This document shows positions 52,732 through 61,539 of a stretch of DNA of 64,000 nt, in pieces. The translations under genes were made by a program, and so were the position numbers. Origin of the DNA: Rhizorhabdus dicambivorans (GTDB taxonomy: Bacteria > Pseudomonadota > Alphaproteobacteria > Sphingomonadales > Sphingomonadaceae). The stretch spans positions 1,094,001 to 1,158,000 of the forward strand of contig NZ_CP023449.1 of assembly GCF_002355275.1 (NCBI RefSeq), written 5' to 3'. How positions within the stretch are numbered: the first letter of the stretch is position 1; each line of letters begins with the position of its first letter. The notes below the pieces were generated by a model. It was not told the origin of the DNA and searched no databases. It saw only the letters and a program-made list of their open reading frames with translations.

Positions 52732-53478
52732 TCAGATCGCGCTGCGGCCGCCGTCAATGATATAGGCGCCGCCATGGATATGCGGCGCCTCGTCCGAGGC
52801 GAGGAAGGCGACCAGCGCCGCCACCTCCTCGGGCTGGCCGAGCCGTCCCTGCGGCGATCGGGCGACGAGCATCTCGATCATCTCGGCGCTGCTGTTGGCG
52901 AGGATGTCGGTGTTGGTGGTGCCCGGGCAGACCGCGTTGATGCGGATATTGTCCCTGGCATATTCGGCGGCGGCGGCGCGGGTCATCATCAGCACCGCGC
53001 CCTTGGAGGTGATATAGGGGCTCGACATGGCGGTGGCCCGGAAGCTGCCGGTGGAGGCCATGTTGACGATCGATCCGCTGCCCTGGGCCAGCATGTGCGG
53101 GATGATCGCGCGCTGCATCAGATAGACGCCGCGGACGTTGACCCCCATCACCCGGTCCCAGTCCTCCGGCGGCTGTTCGTGCAGGCGCAGCCGCTGGCGC
53201 GGGCCGATCCCGGCATTGTTGATCAGCACATGGATCGCGCCGAAGCGGGCGATCACCTCCGCCACCATCGCTTCGATCGCGGAGGGGTCGGCCGAGTCGC
53301 AGATCAGGCCATGCGCCCCGGGACCCGCCGCCGCGACCGCCGCATCCAGCTTGTCGCGGTTGATGTCGGTGCCGATCACGGTCGCGCCCTCGCTCGCGAG
53401 CCGGATCATGCACGCCCGGCCGATGCCGGCGGCCGCGCCGGTGACGATCGCGACCTTGTTCTCGAAGCGCCGGCTCAT
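52732..53478 (-). CDS. Short-chain dehydrogenase/reductase
   Basis: A 248-residue classical SDR. VTGAAAGIGRA; NNAGIG; Ser (VNMASTG); the catalytic YITSK motif; and IDGG at the end. The Asp in GTDINRDKLD points to NAD use. The ATG at 53478 overlaps the VOC gene stop, so translation is coupled. It may act on the same alcohol/ketone couple as the following SDR. Confidence 0.9.
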   Translation of the reverse strand: MSRRFENKVAIVTGAAAGIGRACMIRLASEGATVIGTDINRDKLDAAVAAAGPGAHGLICDSADPSAIEAMVAEVIARFGAIHVLINNAGIGPRQRLRLHEQPPEDWDRVMGVNVRGVYLMQRAIIPHMLAQGSGSIVNMASTGSFRATAMSSPYITSKGAVLMMTRAAAAEYARDNIRINAVCPGTTNTDILANSSAEMIEMLVARSPQGRLGQPEEVAALVAFLASDEAPHIHGGAYIIDGGRSAI

Positions 53479-53975
53479 GCCACCGCCTCCGCCATATGCT
53501 GGTCGATGCGGGCATTGAGTTTCCGGACCAGGGCTCGGTCGGAAAGCTCGACGAAATAGCCAAGCTGGGCGACGGTATCGAGGTGGATCACCGCGGCGTC
53601 GCCATTGGGCATCGTCGCGCCCCAGCTCTCGAACACGCATTCGACGCCGCCGGGCCGTTGGCCGAGATCGTCGACCGCATAGCCGAGATGGAAGATCCCC
53701 TCGCCGCGCGTCTCCAGCCATTCCCTGGCATTGCCCTCGCCGATCACGGGCTCGATCATCTCGAGATAGACATTGCCCCATCGGGTGAAGGCGTTGCGGT
53801 TGGCGAAGCGGCCCCGCCAGTCGCGGTAGCGCCCCTCATAATCGGTATCGAGCCGCCAGAAGGGGCCGAGGCCGAGCAGCCTGGAATAATGCTCTATGCC
53901 GGCGTCGATGTCGCGGACGACGACGCCGATCTGATAGAAATCGCCCTGAAACTTCATGGCCTTGCTCTCCGTCAT
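53475..53975 (-). CDS. VOC (glyoxalase/dioxygenase fold) protein
   Basis: A 166-residue VOC-superfamily protein. It starts with FYQIGVVVRDIDAGIEHYSR and has a metal-binding His/Glu in IFHLGYAVDDL and the EMIEPV strand. VOC enzymes bind a metal and open, isomerise or dioxygenate substrates. An ATG at 53975 overlaps the sulfotransferase stop (ATGA) and is chosen; an in-frame ATG at 53957 (MKFQGDF) is the alternative. Confidence 0.82.
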   Translation of the reverse strand: MTESKAMKFQGDFYQIGVVVRDIDAGIEHYSRLLGLGPFWRLDTDYEGRYRDWRGRFANRNAFTRWGNVYLEMIEPVIGEGNAREWLETRGEGIFHLGYAVDDLGQRPGGVECVFESWGATMPNGDAAVIHLDTVAQLGYFVELSDRALVRKLNARIDQHMAEAVA

Positions 53976-55111
53976 GCGAGGTCGTGGCGTGCGATGTAAT
54001 CGGCGAAGCGGGCGCGGACCTGATCGTCGGTGATGCCGAATTCGCCCGACGAATAGTCGTGCCGGCCATGCTTGCCCTGCGGGTTGTCGCCGATGAATTC
54101 GCGCATCGCTGCCTCGGCTTCGGGGCTCAGCACCAGCCCGAAATGGGCATAGATGCGCCGCACCGTGCCCAGCTTGTCGGCGATCAGGTCGCGATATTGG
54201 ATGTCGAGCACATCGGCCTGGGGATGCGCTTCGCGCGCCGCCTGCATCCGCTCGACCGCGCGGGCGAAGATGTCGAGCCGGATCGGCCCGGTCTCGGCCT
54301 TGTCGAACAGCTGGCCGTTGCGCCAGATCAGGCTCGCGCCCGAGGCGATCGTCTCGACCGGGTTGCGGTGGAGCACCACCACCCGCGCATCGGGGAAGAC
54401 GCGCAGCATCGCGTCAAAGCCATAGGTGTGCGACGGGTTCTTGAGCAGCCACGTCCTGTCGCGTTCGCGCGCGCCCATCAGCCGCAGATTGTCCTTGTAG
54501 CGGCGGTAGGAGGGCTCCTCGTCGGCCTCGTACCACCAGCGCCGATAGTCGGGCAGCGGCAGGGTAGAGTTGAAGGCGTTGGTCATGAAGCTCTGGCCCA
54601 TGACGGTGATGCATTCGTCGGCCAGCGCGGCGCCCATGTCGTGCGCGGCGCGCAGGCCCGGATTGGCGGCGAAGGTCGCCTCCAGCCGATCATGCACCTG
54701 GCGATATTGCGGATGGCTCTCCCATTCCTCGCGCGGCGGGCGGACAAGCGGCGCCTCGCCCACCCAGCGCGGTGTCCACTGGAACTGCGGATCGACCGAC
54801 ATCAGAAAATGCAGGATGGTCGTGCCGCTGCGCGGCAGGCCGGTGATGATCAACGGTGCCGGCACCGGATCGATGAGGACTTCCGGGTGCGCGTTCCAGC
54901 CAGCTTGCGAGGACAGCCGGCTAGCGAGCAGGTTGATCGCCATCGCGCCAAAGCGCGGTGCGATGCGGTCACGGCGCGGGCTGCTCCGCACCGCTTCGAT
55001 CAGCACGCCTAGTCCTTCGCGATAGTCGCCATCGCCGAAATCGGCGAGGCCGGTGCGCATGATCGCTTCTTCATGCAGCGCATCGGCGTTGGTAGGGTCG
55101 AAACCGCTCAT
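53972..55111 (-). CDS. Sulfotransferase family protein
   Basis: A 379-residue protein of the sulfotransferase fold. The PAPS 5'-phosphosulfate loop is LPRSGTTILHFLMSV, and the 3'-phosphate site is in VVVLHRNPVETIASGASLIW. It could transfer sulfate from PAPS, or use the fold for another reaction, to a hydroxylated substrate. The ATG at 55111 overlaps the DUF1214 stop (ATGA). A longer frame runs upstream, but it is the shadow of the DUF1214 gene. Confidence 0.85.
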   Translation of the reverse strand: MSGFDPTNADALHEEAIMRTGLADFGDGDYREGLGVLIEAVRSSPRRDRIAPRFGAMAINLLASRLSSQAGWNAHPEVLIDPVPAPLIITGLPRSGTTILHFLMSVDPQFQWTPRWVGEAPLVRPPREEWESHPQYRQVHDRLEATFAANPGLRAAHDMGAALADECITVMGQSFMTNAFNSTLPLPDYRRWWYEADEEPSYRRYKDNLRLMGARERDRTWLLKNPSHTYGFDAMLRVFPDARVVVLHRNPVETIASGASLIWRNGQLFDKAETGPIRLDIFARAVERMQAAREAHPQADVLDIQYRDLIADKLGTVRRIYAHFGLVLSPEAEAAMREFIGDNPQGKHGRHDYSSGEFGITDDQVRARFADYIARHDLA

Positions 55112-56340
55112 CGCTGGAACCGCTTGGCGAGCTGTTCGCGCCGCTTCGACAGGGTCGCGCGGCGGGTGGCGGCGTCGACCGTCGGATGATCGGCGGGCAG
55201 GACCTCGCGCACCGCGTCCGCCTTGATCAGCCTTGAGGTTGGCGTGGGGATCGCCTGGTCGGGACGGAACCAGCGATAATGGAGGAATCCGCGCCGGGTG
55301 CCGCCGGTGTCGAGCCAGTTGGGCACCCCCGGATCGCGCGCCGAGATCACGAAGCGAGCCTTGCCGTCGCCATCGACATGCGCCTGCCGCGCGTTGAGCG
55401 AAGTCTGCCGGTTCATGATGTCGGGCGCTTCCCACCACATATTGTAGAGGGTGAAGCTCCAATAGGGGCCGTCGGGCAGGTCGGTCTCGATCAGGATCGC
55501 CTCGTCCTCGGCCAGGTCGAGGCAGATGATGCCATAATAGAGCCACGCCTTGCCGCCGGTCATCGGCGGCTTGAAATTCTTGACCCCGGGTGGCTCGGTG
55601 CTGGGCGGGGTGATGATATTGGCGGGGTTGTCCGCACGGACATTGGCCGCGCGCCGGTTCCACCAGCGCGCGGCGGCCAGGAACAGCCGCGTGGCATTGG
55701 CGATCTGGCCGGCCAAGGTGTCGGCGGACAGGGCAGGGGGATAGGCGGGGGCGCCTGGATCGATCCGCTCGATCGTCAGCCAGCCCGGCGGCAGGTCGCG
55801 GTCCCAATCCCAGTCGTAGCGGCGCACGGTCAGGCCGTTGCCGGCGGTGGGATATTGGTCGGGGATGGTGATGTCGCCGGTCAGGTCGGCGGCGATCGGG
55901 GTCCAGTTGCCGGGCTGTTCCTCGGCGGAGACGATCACCTCGAAATCGCCGTTCGCGTCCGTCGCGATATTGTCGTGCCACAGCCGGCCGATATTGACGC
56001 TGCGGCCCTCACCGCCATTGTTGCCGCGCAGCCTATAGGTCGCGTCGCCGCGCAGCGCGGCAAGCAGGTAGGCGATGTTGTTGTCGGGCCCGCCATAGCG
56101 GAAGCGGTCGTCCATCTGGCGCAGGAAAAGCGGGAAATCGGGATCGTTGAAGTCGAGCCGGTGCTGGAGGCTCATCGCCGCGATGCGGGCGATCGACCGC
56201 AGCAGCTCGGCCAGCTCGTCGCCGTCGGAGGGATCGCCGAGCGCGCCGTCGATCGCCTCGCCGGCAACCTGTTTCAGCGCATCGCAATGGCCGTTCCACG
56301 CTGCGCGCAGCGCTTCGCGTTCCTTGGGGCTTATCGCCAT
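55108..56340 (-). CDS. DUF1214/DUF1254-like domain protein
   Basis: A 410-residue protein, first gene of the operon. The C-terminal half has the DUF1214 look: WSFTLYNMWWEAPDIMNRQT and FVISARDPGVPNWLDTGG, where family members have GGxRxG-type ends. The ATG at 56340 follows a GGAGAGG ribosome site. Function unknown; DUF1214 proteins recur in sphingomonad and actinobacterial catabolic clusters. It is divergent from the AraC gene across 82 bases. Confidence 0.7.
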   Translation of the reverse strand: MAISPKEREALRAAWNGHCDALKQVAGEAIDGALGDPSDGDELAELLRSIARIAAMSLQHRLDFNDPDFPLFLRQMDDRFRYGGPDNNIAYLLAALRGDATYRLRGNNGGEGRSVNIGRLWHDNIATDANGDFEVIVSAEEQPGNWTPIAADLTGDITIPDQYPTAGNGLTVRRYDWDWDRDLPPGWLTIERIDPGAPAYPPALSADTLAGQIANATRLFLAAARWWNRRAANVRADNPANIITPPSTEPPGVKNFKPPMTGGKAWLYYGIICLDLAEDEAILIETDLPDGPYWSFTLYNMWWEAPDIMNRQTSLNARQAHVDGDGKARFVISARDPGVPNWLDTGGTRRGFLHYRWFRPDQAIPTPTSRLIKADAVREVLPADHPTVDAATRRATLSKRREQLAKRFQR

Positions 56341-56422
56341 GATCCTCTCCTGCAATGGGGGGGAGGATTGCGCGGCCGGGGGCACTGGACCAGCAGCATT
56401 CAGGACATTATCATAGGTAGAA

Positions 56423-57397
56423 GTGACAAACTCCTCCGATCTGGTTCGTATCGCGATGCTCTGCGAGCCCGCCACCCAGCGCGCGAGCCTGGCGCCGCTA
56501 CGCGATCTCGCCCGCCTGTCCGAACGGCTGGCCGGAGAGCTGGACGGACAGGCCGGGATGCTGCCGCTCCAGCTTGATCTGCTCCACGATGCGCGGCTCG
56601 GCGAAGCGCCCTTGTCGGAGAGCCGTCCGCTGCCGCTTCGCCCCGGCGGCCAGCGCTACGACGTCGTCTTCATGCCGGCCGGCGACGATCCGGTCGCGGG
56701 CGAGCCCTGGGACGATGCGGCGCGTAGCGCCTGGCTGCGCTGGCAGCATGGCATCGGGGCCTGGGTGGCGGGGCTCGGCTCGGGCGTGCTCGCGCTGGCG
56801 GCGGCAGGGCTGCTCGATGGTGGCCCGGCCTCGGTGCCGCCGCGCCACGCCCGTCAGGTGCGCCAGCTCCATCCGCAGATCCGCCTCGCCCATATCGGCG
56901 CGCTCGCCGAACATGGCCGGGTGCTGACCGCAGCCGAGCCCGCCTCGGTGTTCGCGCTGGTGGTGGCGCTCACCCGCCGCTTCCATTCGCACGGCCTTGC
57001 CGAGCGCTATCGCCGCGCCTGCGGCCTGCCCGAGACGGCGGTGCCCGACAATGCGCTGCTGCCGATGCGCAACAACCAGGATCTGCTGATCGCCGAGGCG
57101 CGCGCCTGGATCATCGCGCACATGCATGACGATATCGACATGGGCGCGGTGGCGGCGCAGTTCCACGTCAGCACGCGCACGCTGGCGCGCCGCTTCGAGC
57201 GGTCGATGGGGATCACCCCGGCGCGCTACCTGCGCGAGGCGCGGCTGGACGCTGCCCGCTCGATGCTGCACCGGACGCGCTTCTCGATCGAGCAGATCGC
57301 CCATCTCGTCGGTTATCGCGACGTCGGCTTCTTCCGCGATCTGTTCCGCAAGAGCAGCGGCTGTTCGCCGAGGGCATATAGGATGGCAGCGCAATAG
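56423..57397 (+). CDS. AraC-family transcriptional regulator, GlxA-like
   Basis: A 324-residue regulator. The N-terminal half resembles the DJ-1/PfpI-like ligand domain of GlxA/FtrA regulators. The C-terminal AraC HTH pair is clear (ISTRTLARRFERS-type: HVSTRTLARRFERSMGITPA, then IAHLVGYRDVGFFRDLFRK). A GTG start at 56423 is used. It is divergent from the DUF1214-like operon and should activate or repress it. Confidence 0.87.
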   Translation: MTNSSDLVRIAMLCEPATQRASLAPLRDLARLSERLAGELDGQAGMLPLQLDLLHDARLGEAPLSESRPLPLRPGGQRYDVVFMPAGDDPVAGEPWDDAARSAWLRWQHGIGAWVAGLGSGVLALAAAGLLDGGPASVPPRHARQVRQLHPQIRLAHIGALAEHGRVLTAAEPASVFALVVALTRRFHSHGLAERYRRACGLPETAVPDNALLPMRNNQDLLIAEARAWIIAHMHDDIDMGAVAAQFHVSTRTLARRFERSMGITPARYLREARLDAARSMLHRTRFSIEQIAHLVGYRDVGFFRDLFRKSSGCSPRAYRMAAQ

Positions 57398-57431
57398 AAG
57401 ATCCTTCCCATTCTGCGCATAGGGAGGATCT

Positions 57432-59021
57432 TCAGGCCGTCAGCCTGTCCCGCAGCACGAATTTCTGGATCTTGCCGAGCGGAGTGCGCGGGAAATCCTC
57501 GACCAGGAACAGGTGGCGCGGCACCTTGTAATTGGCCATGCGCTCGCGGCTCCAGGCGGTCAGCTCGGCCAGGGTCAGGCTGGCGCCGGAGCGCAGGATG
57601 ACGCAGGCCGCGCAGACCTCGCCCATCCGGTCGTCGGGCCAGCCGATGATGCAGATGTCGGCGATCGCCGGATGCGCGCGCAGGATATTCTCGACCTCGG
57701 CCGGATAGGCGTTGAAGCCGCCGACGATGACGACATCCTTCAGCCGGTCGAGGATGCGCACCGTGCCGTTGGGGTTCAGGCAGGCGACGTCGCCGGTGTG
57801 CAGCCAGCCGTCGGCGTCGATCGTCGCCGCGGTCTGCTCGGGATCCTCGAAATAGCCCTGCATGACGTTGGGCCCGCGCACCAGCAGTTCGCCGGTGTCC
57901 TCGGCGATCCGCACCTCGACTCCGGGCAGCGGCACGCCGACGGTCCTGGCGATCGTCTCGAAATCGCTGTCGGGATAGTTGACCGTTACCAGCGCGGTGG
58001 TCTCGGTCTGGCCGAAGCTGGTCAGGAACAGGTCGAAGCCGAAGACCTCGCGGCCGGCGCGGATCAGCTCGACGGGCACGTTGGATGCGCCGGTATGCCC
58101 GACCCGGAGCGAGGAGATGTCGAAATCGCCGAAGCGCGGATGCTCCATCAGCGAGGTGAAGATGGTCGGCGGACCCATCAGCACGCTGATCCGTTCGCGC
58201 TCGATCAGGGCGAGCACCGCTTCGGGATCGAAGCTGGCGACGGGGAAGACCGTCATCCCCGCGACGAGGCCGGACACCCAGCCCGAACGATAGCCGAAGC
58301 TGTGGAAGAAGGGATTGACGATCAGCGCCCGGTCGCCGGCGTGCAGGTCGTTGGAGCGGTTCCAGTTGGCGACCATCCACAGTGCCTGGCCGTGATTGTG
58401 CATCGCGCCCTTGGGGTAGCCGGTGGTGCCGCTGGTGAAGAGGATGTCGGCGATGCTGTCTGGCCGGACGGCGGCGATGTGCGCGGCAAGCTCAGCCTCG
58501 CCGCATTGTTTGGCTTCGAACACCGCCAGCGATGCGTCGTCGAGCAGCACGATCCGTTCGAGGGCCGGCAGCGCCGCGACCGGCCCGGCCGCGCCCAGAC
58601 CATCCCCCGCCTGCGCCAGCATCGCGACATAGTCGTTGCCGAGGAAGCTGCCCACGGTGAACAGCAGGCGCGCGCGGGTCTTGCCCAGCGCGTAGAGCGC
58701 CTCGCCGCCCTTGAAGCGGGTGTTGATCGGCACCATGACCGCGCCGATGCTCTCGATCGCCGAGGCGGCAATCATCCATTCCGGGCTGTTCGGTGCCCAG
58801 ATCGCGACGCGATCGCCATGGGCGATGCCCTGCGCCACCAGCGCCGCCGCGAGGCGGTTCACCCGCTCGGCGAATCCCGCGAAGCTGGTCGCCCGCCCGT
58901 CCTCGCCGACGACGAAGGGCGTGTCGCCATAGGTGGCCGCGACATGGGCGATCAGCTCGGGCAGCGTATGCTCGAGCGATATCGTCAGCCCGGAGAAATG
59001 CGGGCTCACCGCGTCGTCCAT
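57432..59021 (-). CDS. Acyl-CoA synthetase (AMP-forming)
   Basis: A 529-residue ANL-superfamily ligase that adenylates a carboxylic acid and loads CoA. P-loop-like motif ILFTSGTTGYPKGAM; acceptor region TSFGQTETTAL; DGWLHTGDVA; the C-terminal Lys motif PRTPLGKIQKFVLRD. The ATG at 59021 is chosen at the CMD gene stop. It is the last gene of an operon with a CMD protein and a D-aminoacylase-like amidohydrolase, so it probably activates the acid released by that hydrolase. Confidence 0.92.
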   Translation of the reverse strand: MDDAVSPHFSGLTISLEHTLPELIAHVAATYGDTPFVVGEDGRATSFAGFAERVNRLAAALVAQGIAHGDRVAIWAPNSPEWMIAASAIESIGAVMVPINTRFKGGEALYALGKTRARLLFTVGSFLGNDYVAMLAQAGDGLGAAGPVAALPALERIVLLDDASLAVFEAKQCGEAELAAHIAAVRPDSIADILFTSGTTGYPKGAMHNHGQALWMVANWNRSNDLHAGDRALIVNPFFHSFGYRSGWVSGLVAGMTVFPVASFDPEAVLALIERERISVLMGPPTIFTSLMEHPRFGDFDISSLRVGHTGASNVPVELIRAGREVFGFDLFLTSFGQTETTALVTVNYPDSDFETIARTVGVPLPGVEVRIAEDTGELLVRGPNVMQGYFEDPEQTAATIDADGWLHTGDVACLNPNGTVRILDRLKDVVIVGGFNAYPAEVENILRAHPAIADICIIGWPDDRMGEVCAACVILRSGASLTLAELTAWSRERMANYKVPRHLFLVEDFPRTPLGKIQKFVLRDRLTA

Positions 59022-59022
59022 G

Positions 59023-59454
59023 TCAGAGCAGGCCGCGTTCTTCCGCCGTCTCAAGGCCATCGGGCGAAACCCCGGCCTCGCGCATCGCCTCGACCACGGC
59101 GGTGGTCGCGGTGGCGATGCAGGGGAAGCCGACATAGGGGGCGAGCTGGACGAGGATGCCCTCCAGCTCGGCGACGGTCAGGCCGTTGGCCAGGCCGATC
59201 TTCACATGGTTCTTCAGTTCCAGCGGCTGGCGCTGCGCCACCAGCATCGAGACGATCGCGATGCTCTTTTCCTTGCGGCTGATGCCGGGATGCTGCCACG
59301 CATCATGAAAGCACGCCGTCGCCGCCATCCGGGTGATCGGCGAACCGAACCGGTCGGAACTGGCGGCGTCGCGGAAGGCGTCGCCGAATTTCTCTCCCAT
59401 GATCCCGGCGATGAAGTTGACGCCGATCTCCTGCTTTTCATCGAGCTTGGCCAC
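59023..59454 (-). CDS. Carboxymuconolactone decarboxylase family protein
   Basis: A 143-residue AhpD/CMD-fold protein with the helix-rich pattern (SIAIVSMLVAQRQPLELKNH) but without the CxxC peroxidase site of AhpD. In catabolic operons such proteins can be decarboxylases, hydrolases or lactonases. Spacing of one base to the ligase and 36 to the amidohydrolase implies one transcript. The reaction is not predictable from sequence alone. Confidence 0.82.
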   Translation of the reverse strand: MAKLDEKQEIGVNFIAGIMGEKFGDAFRDAASSDRFGSPITRMAATACFHDAWQHPGISRKEKSIAIVSMLVAQRQPLELKNHVKIGLANGLTVAELEGILVQLAPYVGFPCIATATTAVVEAMREAGVSPDGLETAEERGLL

Positions 59455-59490
59455 GCAATCCCCTTTCGCTCTGGTTCGTTTCTTTGCGGC

Positions 59491-61221
59491 TCAGTGCGCC
59501 GTTTCGGGCGTGGGGCGCCCGAAGCGCACCAGCCGGCCCGGCAGCTGGCCGGTCGGCCGGCCGCGCCGATAGGTGATCTGGCCCGAGACGATCGTCGCCT
59601 CATAACCGTCCGATTGCTGGCTCAGCCGCTTGCCGCCGGCCGGAAGATCATGCTTCACGCGCGGCGCGTAGAGGTGCAGCCGATCGAGGTCGATGACGTT
59701 CAGGTCGGCCTTGTAGCCCGGCTTGATCACGCCGCGATCGAACAGGTTCACCGTCTCGGCGGTCTCGCGGCTCAGCATGCTCACCGCCTGCTCGATCGTC
59801 ATCTTGTGGCCGTCGCGGACATATTGCGAGAGCATGTAGGTCGGATAGGCGGCGTCGCAGATCATGCCGTAATGCGCGCCGCCGTCGCCCAGGCCCAGCA
59901 CGGTGCCGGGCTTGCCGAACAGGTCCACCGCCGCGTCGAAGCGGTTGTTCTCGGTATTGCCCATCGGGCAGTAGATGATCGCCCGGCCGTTCTGGCGCAG
60001 CAGCTCGTCATACATCAGCTCGCGCTCGTCGATGCCCAGCGTCTCGGCGCGCGCCTTGATGCTGTCGCTGGGATGCGGGTTGTAGTTGGGCGGATCGCCG
60101 AGCGGGAACAATATATGGGTCTGCTGGACCACCCACAGGAAGAAGGGGTTGGGGTCCTCGGGCTGCTCGGACAGCAGCTGCTTGCGGAAGGCGGGGTCGC
60201 GCATCCGCGCCACCTTCTCGTCCAGCGGCAGCTTCTCGATCTGCTTGTAGCTCGGGTTGAGCGAGAAGGGGTGATAGCTCAGCTCGATGCCGAACAGCAT
60301 GCCGATCGGCCGCGGGAAGAACTGGCCGTGGATGCGGCGCCCCTCCTGCTTGGCCCGGGCGAGGCCGTTGAGCAGCGGTTCGGGCCCGCCTACCACCTCT
60401 GATCCGGTGAACAGGCTGAAATTGACCGACTTGCCGCCCGAGACCCGGTTGAGATTCTCGATGATGCCCCATTCGTGGGTGGTCGGCTGGCCTGTGTTGG
60501 GGATGATCTGGAAGACGCCGGCGCCGGCATCCTTCAGCCCTTCGGCCAGCGCCTCGAGTTCGTCCACCTCGGTCTTGGTCGAAGGGGCGGGACGGCCGTC
60601 GCGGAAGCTGTGGGCAAGCTGGCGCGAGGTGGTGACGCCGAGCGCGCCGGCCTCGATCGCCTCGCGGGTGAGGCGGCGCATCTCGGCCAGATCGGCCTCT
60701 GTCGGCGGCTCCAGGTTGGTGCCGCGCTCGCCCATCACATAGACGCGCAGCGGGCTGTGCGGCAGCTGCGCCGCGAAGTCGACATCGGTGCGCCGGGTGT
60801 CGAGGAAGTCGAGATATTCGGGGAAGGTTTCCCACTTCCACGGCACGCCGTCGGCCATCACCACCTCGGGGATGTCCTCGACGCCTTCCATCAGCTTGAT
60901 CATCAGCTGGCGATGTTCGGGCCGCGACGGCGCGAAGCCGACGCCGCAATTGCCCATCACCACCGTCGTCACGCCATGGTTGGAGGAGGGGGCGAGGGTG
61001 TTCTCCCAGGTGACCTGCCCGTCATAATGGGTGTGCACGTCGACGAAGCCCGGGGTCACGATCAGCCCGGCGCCGTCGATCTCCTCGATGCCCCGGCCGC
61101 CGACCGCGCCGACCGCGGCGATCACGCCGTCCTTGATCGCCACATCGGCCTGGAAACCCGTCGCGCCGGTGCCGTCCACCACCGTGCCGCCACGGATCAC
61201 GATGTCAAATTCCGCGCTCAT
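59491..61221 (-). CDS. Amidohydrolase, N-acyl-D-amino-acid deacylase family
   Basis: A 576-residue metal-dependent hydrolase of the D-aminoacylase type (COG3653). N-terminal strand DIVIRGGTVVDGTGA; metal motif FVDVHTHYDGQ; GNCGVGFAPSRP; and LGDGGAHYG near the C-terminus with the last metal Asp/His. Members cleave N-acyl amides or related amides. The ATG at 61221 follows AGGAACAGG. It begins the operon with CMD protein and acyl-CoA ligase and is divergent from the second amidohydrolase. Confidence 0.9.
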   Translation of the reverse strand: MSAEFDIVIRGGTVVDGTGATGFQADVAIKDGVIAAVGAVGGRGIEEIDGAGLIVTPGFVDVHTHYDGQVTWENTLAPSSNHGVTTVVMGNCGVGFAPSRPEHRQLMIKLMEGVEDIPEVVMADGVPWKWETFPEYLDFLDTRRTDVDFAAQLPHSPLRVYVMGERGTNLEPPTEADLAEMRRLTREAIEAGALGVTTSRQLAHSFRDGRPAPSTKTEVDELEALAEGLKDAGAGVFQIIPNTGQPTTHEWGIIENLNRVSGGKSVNFSLFTGSEVVGGPEPLLNGLARAKQEGRRIHGQFFPRPIGMLFGIELSYHPFSLNPSYKQIEKLPLDEKVARMRDPAFRKQLLSEQPEDPNPFFLWVVQQTHILFPLGDPPNYNPHPSDSIKARAETLGIDERELMYDELLRQNGRAIIYCPMGNTENNRFDAAVDLFGKPGTVLGLGDGGAHYGMICDAAYPTYMLSQYVRDGHKMTIEQAVSMLSRETAETVNLFDRGVIKPGYKADLNVIDLDRLHLYAPRVKHDLPAGGKRLSQQSDGYEATIVSGQITYRRGRPTGQLPGRLVRFGRPTPETAH

Positions 61222-61539
61222 CCTGTTCCTCGCTTTCGCCCGGGATCCTGCCGTCGTCGATGGGCGATCCGCGATCCGGCGGCGCCGGTCATGCTGGGCT
61301 CTGGGGAAAGATAGGATGCCGGGGTGGGGCGTCAACCGGACGATGGGCCGGGGATGCCGGGGCGCCCGATTCATCGGTCATCTGATGATCGTGTGCGTCT
61401 GCCATCAGATAACCGATGGACGCGGCCGGCTTCTATTCGGCCCTCCGGCGGTGTCGTATATCCCGGTCGAACACGCGGTGCGGTGGCAAGGGGCAATTCG
61501 ATCCCCCGCACGCGGTCTCTTCAGTCTTATGGAGTCGCC
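61222..61539. other. Divergent intergenic region with large inverted repeat
   Basis: A 318-base spacer between divergent amidohydrolase genes. It contains a 15-base inverted repeat described separately (61373-61417). No gene is seen. Confidence 0.6.
61373..61417. promoter_or_regulatory. Candidate operator: 15-base inverted repeat
   Basis: Arms ATCGGTCATCTGATG (61373-61387) and CATCAGATAACCGAT (61403-61417) are complementary at 14 of 15 positions, with 15 bases between, so the arm centres are three helical turns apart. Placement in the divergent promoter region suggests a binding site for a dimeric or tetrameric regulator, for example one of the IclR-type proteins nearby. Confidence 0.6.

Noticed and set aside
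55112-55981. Upstream extension of the sulfotransferase frame
   Set aside because: The extension is the out-of-frame shadow of the DUF1214-like gene; the start at 55111 with the ATGA overlap is natural.
57513-60402. Long + strand open frames opposite the acyl-CoA ligase and amidohydrolase
   Set aside because: Shadows in high-GC sequence; His/Arg/Asp-rich with no family match.
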